Below are positions 53,530-61,690 of a stretch of DNA of 64,000 nucleotides, one piece after another. The first letter of the stretch is position 1. Each line of letters starts with the position of its first letter. The stretch comes from Ostrinia nubilalis (Eukaryota > Arthropoda > Insecta > Lepidoptera > Crambidae): contig NC_087097.1 in assembly GCF_963855985.1 (NCBI RefSeq), positions 2,823,001 through 2,887,000 of the forward strand, read 5' to 3'. The notes under the pieces were generated by a model. The model saw only the letters and a program-made list of their open reading frames with translations. It searched no databases and was not told the DNA's origin. Position numbers and translations under genes: made by a program.

Positions 53530-53675
53530 ATGAAGCGATTCTTGATACGCTTCTTTTACTAAATATTTGTCTCGAAGCACTAGGCTCCTTAAGAACATTT
53601 TGACGATTTGTAAGTAACTAATTTAATTAGTCTACACGAATAAAGATAGGTAACTTTGATTTTACGAACCGACGA
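53530..53675 (+). mobile_element. CR1-like LINE 3' end, degenerate
   Basis: TTTGTCTCGAAGCACTAGGCTCC..AACATTTTGACGATTTGTAA..TAATTTAATTAGTCTACACG..AATAAAGATAG..TTTGATTTTA matches the minus-strand copy at 5893-6090. Confidence 0.65.
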
Positions 53676-53871
53676 CTGCTTGTGCTAGTGATAAATAAGT
53701 TTCATAATTATTGTAGTATGCAGACGACAGACTTGTGTAGTTTTATTAGACGCTATTTTTGCAATGAGTACTCGAGGTATGATGAAAAGACACTTCATTT
53801 GTAAAATTCATAAATGCTATGTAGGATTCATTGGAGCTATGTATGTTCCACAACTAGTAGCGACCAGGCGT

Positions 53872-54105
53872 GGCCAGGTGTGTCTGATTTTTAAGTTAGC
53901 GGCCAGGTGTGCCGAAGGGCCAGGTGTGTCCTTGATTTTATATTAACGGCCAGGTGTGCCGATGGGCCAGGTGTCCTTGATTTTAACTTTAGCGGCCAGG
54001 TGTGCCGATGGGCCAGGTGTGCCGATGGGCCAGGTGTGTCCATAATTTTTAAGCTAGCGGCCAGGTGTGCCGATGGGCCAAGTGTGTCCTTGATTTTAGT
54101 TATGA
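53872..54105. repeat. GGCCAGGTGTGCCGATG minisatellite, ~55-bp unit
   Basis: The unit GCGGCCAGGTGTGCCGATGG, GCCAGGTGTGTCC, TTGATTTTA..TTAA recurs about 4.5 times, with an extra inner GCCAGGTGTGCCGATGG copy at about 54005. The reading frames that span it (53764-53946, 53907-54113) are repeat translations and not genes. Confidence 0.85.
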
Positions 54106-55690
54106 AGCGTTAGCGTTGTGCCCATAGTGGATAATTGTTTCCATTTTTTTTAGCTTTATAGCTAGCTTTTAGCCTTTCCAGTTTCTTTTTCATAATGTAT
54201 TACCCACCTAATATTGTAGGTTAAGAGACGCACTGGGTGTGCTTGCCGACTTCGGGCAGGATTTTGCTGGTATGTTAAGCGAGCCATCCAGTCGTCGCAG
54301 TTGTGTATGAGGGTTGCACTGACTAAAATAGAAACTGAACATCTTTATTTATAAAGCATAAGTAAAATTGTTACATGTAACAGTGGCAAAGCAAAGAAGA
54401 GCATACAATATTTGTCAAGCAATATATTTTTAGATTTTATTTTTGGTTTTGAATAGGAAATAAATCAAGAGCTTAATATGATATAAAAATTGAACATAGC
54501 CCCATAAAATTTTAAGTTGATGCTTGTCATACACAGTTTATTCCGTCGAGAACTTTATTTCACAGTTGAGGACAATGCCGTCTGAATATAAAGCCGGTAC
54601 ACCACCGAGGACGCCCGTCAGCCAACGATCAAATAAGCGAGCTAAACGGATGAAGTTGTCTTCGTTGTCAAAGTAAGGAGGCGTCACCACGACGGTCTTC
54701 TATGGGGTGAAGTTGCAAGAAAAGAATGCAAAGGGGCTCGTCTTCTTCCAGCTATACTGAAGAAGCAGGTTAGCAGCTTAGATTCGTAAATACTCTCTAG
54801 TGAAGAGATTTTTTGAAATTATTTTATGTCTAGTAGTTATTATTCTTTCAATAACAGCTTTAATAATGTAATCCCTGAATTCAACTCTGCAAATAATTAG
54901 AATGAGAAATAAGTAGTACAATTTTCATTGCAAAAGTTAGTTAACCTAGCCAAAAGATAGATTGAGGCTTTGTTGGATTTGATGGTAATCTATGCCTGAA
55001 GTGAGTGGCAGTGACTTTTTCCTAGCTAAAAGAATTATGTATGATACGGTTGAGGAAATGCTGGATCTTGCTTCTTGAAAGGATGAAAACTTACGTGATG
55101 ATTTTTTATGACGAACTAGGATGGTTAAATAGGCGTGAAATAACAAAACCCAAAGACTTGCCCAGACTTTTGTTCTCATTAAAGCCAGTTTATTTCGCAA
55201 ATAATCGATCATAGGATCAGATTCATCCAGCCCCAAAGATAAACAACTCAGGTTCTGAATATACTCTATGGTATGTTTTAACTGCCACTCGTTAAATGTA
55301 GCTTAAGCAATCATTTAGAATACGAAAACGATGCCTGTGAATTTAACTCCTATTCCTTCAATTTCAAACACTACTTCTCGTATTGGGAATGACTCTGGAG
55401 AAAAACCATGATTTTGAAGTCATTTAGTAAGAGAAATTTGGTAGATGGAAAATCCATCAACGCGGGTTTAGATTTTTATAATGAGAGCACTCTTTTACGC
55501 AAAACTGACGCTGATGTACTTAGTTTGGCGAAGCATTTTGACAATATTTCAGTTGCAAAAGATTTAGTCAATTATCATTTTTACCTATAGATAGAACTAA
55601 CATTTAAGCATGAATGTTGATAAGATTGACGTTGTTGTAATGTTAGTGATCAATGATGTATAGGTATGTAGACCACTGACAAATGGTCGG

Positions 55691-58651
55691 AAAACTATTC
55701 AAATTAATAACAGTGCACGCGCCGGTATCTATGTGTCACGCGCGTCTACACTCACAATAACGTCTATTGCCAACCTTTCTTCGTCGCATTGCGCTGTTGC
55801 GGAAGTATCCTCCCCATCCTTCTCCATATTTGTCGTGAGTTGTTACTTTCAATATTCTGACCCGGTTGGGCCTCATCTACACCACCTACGCTTTGTATTA
55901 CAGTCCCTAACAGGGCGTAGGGTTATCATTGGAGTTGACGCGAATGCGTCATCTCCACTTTGGCACGGCAAGCTCCGCTCGACTGATGTGGAGCGTCGCT
56001 CAGCCGTGGAAGACTTCATAGCTGAAATGAACTTAGTTATTCACAACACCCCTAATGCACCACCAACCTACAGTAGCCCAACGGGCGAGTCTTATATTGA
56101 CGTCACGCTTTCTAGCGCAGACGTCCAGCTGGATAGGTGGCGTGTCCTCCCCGACGCGTCTTGTAGTGATCATCGCTTGATAGTGTACGAGTTTAAACCA
56201 ATGTCGCGACAAGACACAGTTCATGAGTGCAACAACAACTATAGATATAAATGTCGTGGGGCCGACTGGGCTTTTTTCAGTACTCTTTTTGCGTCTCATG
56301 CCAAAGATTTTACTCGTGCCGACCTGAGCGCGACTGATAGTGCAGAAATTATGTCCGATACTTTTACGTATTGTGCAGATGTTGCGATTGGTCGCGCTCC
56401 AACTAGAGGTGTACGTAGATGTGATTGGTGGAATGAATCGCTGGTAGAAATTAGGAAGAGGTTTCGCCGGGCTCGCCGTAAGCTTAACATACTTCGAAAG
56501 GCAAATGTTACTGGGGATGCATATGAAAATGCTTTATGTTCTTTGAGGGTTGCCAGGTCCCATTATCGAGCTGCTGTAACTAAAGCCAAGGGCGTGTTAC
56601 TGCGGAAAACAGTCGAGAGATTAGAAAAAGAGGGTCCGTGGTCTCCGATATATCATGAATTCAAAGCTAACCGTAAATTAGATATTGCTTATATTTCTAA
56701 CATAAAAATTAACAACACTCATACGGTGGGTGTAGAGGAAACAACAGGTGCTCTTCTTAACGCGCTTATACCCGACGATAGTGTGGCTGACGATAACGAT
56801 TATCATCGGGACGTCAGAAATGCTATTGCGGTGCTGCCTGAGTCGCCTGTGTCTTCTATTCCTAGCCTTGATGAGTTTTACGATATAGTAAATAGTTTAC
56901 CCTTAAACAAAGCATCGGGCGAAGATAAAATATCAAATAAAATGATTAAAGCAGCGTGTAAAACAGCCGGAACGGATATTCTTAATGTTTTCACTCGTTG
57001 TATCTCGGAGGGCGTGTTTCCGAGTATATGGCGTCGCGGATTTATTAAAATTATACCAAAGGGAGGTGACAAACCGCCCGAAGATCCTAAATCGTACCGA
57101 CCTATTACATTACTTCCCTCATTAGGTAAACTGTTGGAGCGATTAGTAGTGCCTCGTTTGCTACCGGGTGGTCCAATTTTTCACGAGCAGCAGTTTGGCT
57201 TCACCGCCGGGAAGTCTACTGCAGATGCAGTAATATCTGTTAGACAAAAAGTGACGTCCTCGGTGGCAAAGTACGTTGTAGGAATATTCCTCGATATTTC
57301 AGGTGCCTTCGACAATGCTTGGTGGCCGATCCTGCTCTTAAAACTGAAAGTTCGTGGATGCTATAGTAATATATATTCACTACTGCACTCGTACTTTTGT
57401 AACGGTACAACTAAATTAAAACTCGGCCATCATGCTGAATCAAAGGTGCTCACGCGCGGCTGTCCCCAAGGATCGGTCCTAGGGCCCTACCTTTGGAATT
57501 TGGGTTTCGATGATTTTCTAGCATTACCACTACCCGAAGGCTGTTCGTTAACCGGGTACGCTGATGACGGTCTCCTTTTAATAGAGGCTGACACTAGATC
57601 AAAGCTTGAAAATCTAGCGGATACATGCTTGAATTTAATATCTCAATGGGGAGACAGGAATCGTTTGCAGTTTGCCCCTCACAAAACTTATCAGCTTCTA
57701 TTAAAAGGTAATCTTAAAGTTTTGCCTCGCATTAAATTCAATGAAATAACTGTTAAAAAACGGGAATCTGTTTGCTATCTCGGACTAATTTTAGAGAAAA
57801 ACTTTAGTTTTGTCGAGCACATTAAACAGATCGGTGAAAAAGCTAAAAAGAACTTTTATGCCTTAAGTCACATTTCAACCTCGACGTGGGGTCTAACGTT
57901 TAAAATCCTCCGAGTAATATATTCGGCCACTTATTTAAGCTCCATTTGCTATGGTGCACCAGTTTGGGCTGACAGAGCTACTATAGGAGCCGCTCGACGG
58001 AAACTACTCCAAAGTCAACGCCTTGCATTGATTTTTCTTTGCAAAGCTTACAGAACTGTGAGCACGGAGGCTCTGCCAGTCCTGGCTGGTGTACTGCCGG
58101 TCGACTTAGAGGTACAAAAGCGTGCGGCTATGTACTTCACATCAAGGGAAAATATAACCTCCGATTTCTTAAATAGCCGCGATCGTTCTAAAATAAGTCG
58201 ATTATTTGATTCCCGAGAAGTCGTTGAAGAAGATTTACTTAATGAATGGCAAAAAAGATGGGATACGTCAGTCAAAGGACGTCACTTATATAAATTCTTC
58301 CCGAATGTACGCGAACGTCTAACTAGGCGATGGTTAGAAATCGACCATTGCTCGTCGCATTTCCTCACGGGACATGGCAACTTTAAACATAAACTTCACG
58401 AATTCAAACTAGTTCCGTCTCCTTTTTGCGAGTGTTCCACTGATGATGTCTGTCATGAGCAGTCTGCCCATCATATCTTGTGGGAGTGTGATCTTTGGAA
58501 ACATGAACGTGATATAATGCTTAATTCAATACAACATACATCTGTTTCCGCAATTTATTACACCGATCTTGTCGCGACAAGGAAAAATTTCCGTGCTTTT
58601 AAGCGATTTTGTGAAAAATATTATTGGCAGGTAGTTGCTAATTGCTCATAA
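55691..58651 (+). CDS. R1-clade LINE ORF2 (endonuclease remnant + reverse transcriptase)
   Basis: The frame is open from the insertion border; the apparent start codon at 55733 is internal, and 972 codons follow without a stop. Counting from there, the APE endonuclease half has GVDANASSPLWH (~67-78) and CSDHRLIVYEF (~144). The reverse transcriptase has ..RPITLLPSLGKLLERL, FGFTAGKSTADAVISV, FLDISGAFDNAWW (~520), GCPQGSVLGPYLW (~577) and GYADD (~608). A C-terminal C-x-C...H...C cluster (FCECST..HHILWEC, ~896) follows. DNAWW and GCPQGSVLGP are diagnostic of the R1 clade. All catalytic residues of the polymerase are present. The N-terminal endonuclease with its catalytic Glu is lost, so it cannot be autonomous. 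Confidence 0.92.
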   Translation, partial: KTIQINNSARAGIYVSRASTLTITSIANLSSSHCAVAEVSSPSFSIFVVSCYFQYSDPVGPHLHHLRFVLQSLTGRRVIIGVDANASSPLWHGKLRSTDVERRSAVEDFIAEMNLVIHNTPNAPPTYSSPTGESYIDVTLSSADVQLDRWRVLPDASCSDHRLIVYEFKPMSRQDTVHECNNNYRYKCRGADWAFFSTLFASHAKDFTRADLSATDSAEIMSDTFTYCADVAIGRAPTRGVRRCDWWNESLVEIRKRFRRARRKLNILRKANVTGDAYENALCSLRVARSHYRAAVTKAKGVLLRKTVERLEKEGPWSPIYHEFKANRKLDIAYISNIKINNTHTVGVEETTGALLNALIPDDSVADDNDYHRDVRNAIAVLPESPVSSIPSLDEFYDIVNSLPLNKASGEDKISNKMIKAACKTAGTDILNVFTRCISEGVFPSIWRRGFIKIIPKGGDKPPEDPKSYRPITLLPSLGKLLERLVVPRLLPGGPIFHEQQFGFTAGKSTADAVISVRQKVTSSVAKYVVGIFLDISGAFDNAWWPILLLKLKVRGCYSNIYSLLHSYFCNGTTKLKLGHHAESKVLTRGCPQGSVLGPYLWNLGFDDFLALPLPEGCSLTGYADDGLLLIEADTRSKLENLADTCLNLISQWGDRNRLQFAPHKTYQLLLKGNLKVLPRIKFNEITVKKRESVCYLGLILEKNFSFVEHIKQIGEKAKKNFYALSHISTSTWGLTFKILRVIYSATYLSSICYGAPVWADRATIGAARRKLLQSQRLALIFLCKAYRTVSTEALPVLAGVLPVDLEVQKRAAMYFTSRENITSDFLNSRDRSKISRLFDSREVVEEDLLNEWQKRWDTSVKGRHLYKFFPNVRERLTRRWLEIDHCSSHFLTGHGNFKHKLHEFKLVPSPFCECSTDDVCHEQSAHHILWECDLWKHERDIMLNSIQHTSVSAIYYTDLVATRKNFRAFKRFCEKYYWQVVANCS

Positions 58652-58944
58652 GATAGGCCCCCTTAATTTAATTTATTGTCCGTGGTGCATAATCTTTTTC
58701 TTAAAGGTTTTTAAACCTTTGTTTGTCACCTGTCATCCGCTTTGCAATGGAGGGAAGTCGAACCTTAATTTCGAACTCCTCCTATGTTCTTCTGATTAAT
58801 TTCGTTGCGGATCCAATGACAGTTTAACTTTCCCCCGGGACAAACTTGACCTTCATTGGTTGGGTTTTTGTGGCGGTCAAGCTGTAGATCCTGGCTACAC
58901 AGGAGTTGCAGTGGTGGGAACGAGAGGTGGGAATAGTCCCGTTT
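55691..58944 (+). mobile_element. R1-clade LINE, 5'-truncated, TSD GACAAATGGTCGG
   Basis: A 3,254-bp insertion into the left arm of the inverted repeat. The 13-base GACAAATGGTCGG stands just before it (55678-55690) and just after it (58945-58957). The uninserted target is preserved in the right arm near 62797-62809. It consists of the truncated ORF2 and a 293-bp 3' UTR ending ..GGAATAGTCCCGTTT, without a poly(A) tail. ORF1 and the first part of the endonuclease are missing. Confidence 0.92.
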
Positions 58945-59278
58945 GACAAATGGTCGGAACTTCTCGGAACTGTCATTTCTCACGGGTTTGAATAATAGTT
59001 CTACACTAACATTCTATTAAGGTCCTAATCAGAATATTTTTGAGAACCACGAAGACTTTTTGGCACTTTTTGTTACTGATACAATAGAAATCACAGATAC
59101 AAGCGTACTAATTCTGGTTTTACCGAGGATAGTTACAAATTTCTTAGTCTCCTCTTGATCAAAATAATTTCGTGGGCTTAATTCCCACCTTAGGCAGTTG
59201 CGATATCATTGATATTTATTTATTTATTTAAGGTTCGCAAAACAAGTGATATAATAGTGATAGAGGAATATAATGTAA

Positions 59279-59469
59279 CTAGCGCCCTTCTGTTTTACCC
59301 CTAAGAGGTGGTTTCGTAAAATCCTTTCTTAGCGGATGCCTACGTCATAACATCTACCTGCATGCCAAATTTCAGCCCGATCCGTTGAGTGGTTTGGGCT
59401 GTGCGTTTATAGATCACTGTCAGTCAGTCAGTCGGTCAGTCAGTCACCTTTGAGTTATATATATTTAGA
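59279..59469 (-). mobile_element. Helitron in the left arm
   Basis: Inverse of TCTAAATATATATAACTCAA..CTGACTGAC..GAAATTTGGCATGCAGGTAG..GGCGCTAG|T. The same element sits at the mirror position in the right arm (62293-62479), so it predates the duplication or the spread of the parent element. Confidence 0.75.
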
Positions 59470-59884
59470 TTAACCGGATGCCGAGTACCGGATGTTAAGT
59501 CCTTTTAATCCACAACGGCATAGAAGTCGTTGTTATTTATGTCTCCTTGTCCAACAATACCTCAGGCAAATATTTTTATAGCTAGAATAATGCCATAACC
59601 AAACCACGTTAAAGTTAATAAGAAATTATTTTTAGTGATTCCACGTAATGCTAGATGAGACATTTGTGTGCTTATCGTGATGAAATCGCATTACGGATAT
59701 TCAAACACTCGTAAGAATACAACAGTATTGGTTTCCAAAACAAAAAAAAAAAGGTTAGGGCATACTTAAAGTGCGCTTATAATGAAGAGAATATCCAACA
59801 AAAAAAAATGTTGAAGTACAGTTTCGCACTTGAATGGATTATTTGGATTCCTCTGTGAGGACGAAAGACGGTAACACAACCGAA

Positions 59885-60062
59885 CTATATTTTAGGTAAA
59901 ACACACATCGTTACTGTCGTAGATGCATTTTCTAAAATATTTTTGTGAAGGCCGTTCGCTATAGAACTGAAAACAAAAAGTGCAAAGATTCTGTCAAAGT
60001 TTGTTGGTCCCTATAAATTGACAGAAATTTTAGGAAATACGATACATAGGATAGCTACTGGT
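59885..60062 (+). pseudogene. LTR-retrotransposon integrase remnant
   Basis: In two frames the plus strand reads GKTHIVTVVDAFSKIF and then SKFVGPYKLTEILGN..HRI. The first resembles the integrase core (VDAFSKF with its catalytic Asp); the second the Gypsy-type integrase C-terminal GPY motif. A large internal deletion joins them. The inverse copy is at about 61690-61870. Only fragments remain, so family assignment beyond LTR retrotransposon (Gypsy-like) is inference. Confidence 0.5.
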
Positions 60063-60180
60063 GTTTGTAGTAAAGTGATAAATAAATAATGAACAGTATG
60101 CTCTTTAGGTAGGCATATTATCATGCTCTCTGTGGGCAATTAAAGTTAATATTATAAGCAATAGGTATTATTAAAAAAAG

Positions 60181-60675
60181 TTACTTGTTGATCAATTACT
60201 TATTTATTCAGGATACTAATTTATACATTTCCAACATTATAACACCTTAAAGTTAGTACTTCTTACTTTAAATGCTCCAATCGAACTGCCTGTCCGGCGG
60301 CATGCCCGCGATAAGGCAACTTCCCCTTCCATTCGTCAAAGTCAACCGGCTCGAAACGACTTATCGACAGCATGCCCCGGAAGTAGTCAAAATCAATACT
60401 TAAATAACAATTTATTCTAAATTACTAAATCGTATACAATAAAAATTCTAAAATAATTACATTAAATAATAAACATGAAATATGTAATTGAATATAATAC
60501 ATATAGAATAAATTCTAAAACCACTCTAATATCTGCAACAATTTCCAGGAAGTAATCAAGTAAAGTATTTAATTTTAATAATGGGTTTTTAAATTCTACC
60601 AAAATTATTACAATAACTATTTATAAGCAACTAATAATCGTATAAAATACAATATTAATTCTAAAATCATTACAT
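60181..60675. repeat. LTR-like repeat, copy 2
   Basis: TGTTGATCAATTACTTATTT..CTAAAATCATTACA, inverse of 51888-52376. It lies about 120 bases after the integrase GPY remnant, with an AAAAAAAG purine tract between, so it is placed where the 3' LTR of the left-arm retroelement is expected. At its right end TAAAATCATTACATTCGGCC is repeated at about 60666 and 60730, a short tandem duplication. Confidence 0.6.
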
Positions 60676-60954
60676 TCGGCCATCCGTCACCGTGATGCCT
60701 CCTGGCATTCACGTCTCATAAAGATATTAAAATCATTACATTCGGCCTGGTATTCCCGTCTTAATAAAGATATATTCTAAAATCATTACTATTAATTTTC
60801 GAAACAACATGAATCATATTATTATTTATACAACTTGTAAATAAGTGTTATTATCATGTGCAAATTTTGTTAAGAAAAGGTAGAAGATCCTGAATTTTAT
60901 TTAATATTGTACATTAGGAAACTTAAAAACTAATCCACGTAACTTAGGTACTAT

Positions 60955-61625
60955 GCACACACTGTTGGGTACAGCAGTCTTTACACAATAACTTTCCTTA
61001 GATATACCTAATACCTATTACTTATAATATTTACTTTAATTGTCCACAGAGAGCATAATAATATGCCTACCTAAAGAGCATACTGTTCATTATTTATTTA
61101 TCACTTTACTACATCAGAATTATGTTTGCACACACTGTTGGGTACAGCAGTCTATACACAATAACTTTCCTTAGATAATACCTATTGCTTATAATATTAA
61201 CTTTAATTGCCCACAGAGAGCATGATAATATGCCTACCTAAAGAGCATACTGTTCATTATTTATTTATCACTTTACTACATCAGAATTATGTTTGCACAC
61301 ACTGTTGGGTACAGCAGTCTACACAATAACTTTCCTTAGATAATACCTATTACTTATAATATTTACCTTAATTGCCTACAGAGAGCATAATCATATGCCT
61401 ACCTAAAGAGCATACTGTTCATTATTTATTTATTACTTTACTACATAAAAATTATGTTTGCACACACTGTTGGGTACAGCAGTCTATACACAATAACTTT
61501 CCTTAGATAATACCTATCGCTTATAATATTATCTTTAATTGCCCACAGAGAGCATGATAATATGCCTACCTAAAGAGCATACTGTTCATTATTTATTTAT
61601 CACTTTACTACATCAGAATTATGTT
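60955..61625. repeat. Tandem array, ~166-bp unit, four copies
   Basis: GCACACACTGTTGGGTACAG..GCAGTCTATACACAATAACT..GCCCACAGAGAGCATGATAA..TATTTATCACTTTACTACAT recurs at 60955, 61128, 61295 and 61460. One inverted partial unit is at 60066-60170 in the left arm. The array lies at the centre of the palindrome. Confidence 0.9.
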
Positions 61626-61690
61626 TTTCTAAGGCCTCAACATGAATCTAAGCTTGTATGGATCATAATGATTTTTTTTTAAACTTAGAA

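Larger units (their letters stand above)
54482..60063. repeat. Left arm of a large inverted repeat
   Basis: With the R1-clade LINE removed, ~2.3 kb (54482-55690 joined to 58958-60063) is the inverse of 61691-64000. Matching landmarks run in mirror order: ATAAAAATTGAACATAGCCC, the GGACAATGCCGTCTGA segment, GATCATAGGATCAGATTCAT, GACAAATGGTCGG, the Helitron, and GATAGCTACTGGTG at the inner edge. By eye identity is high, with some substitutions and small indels. Fragments of old coding sequence occur: MPSEYKAGTPPRTPVSQRSN near 54573 and an integrase-like stretch near 59900-60050. Confidence 0.85.

Noticed and set aside
53872..54105. Regularly spaced repeats that might be a CRISPR array
   Set aside because: The spacers are not unique: both the GC-rich block and the intervening TTGATTTTA block repeat, and the DNA is eukaryotic. 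It is a minisatellite.
55691..58944. Telomere-specific TRAS/SART insertion marking a chromosome end
   Set aside because: No TTAGG repeats flank it; the target is the GACAAATGGTCGG site of another repeat.
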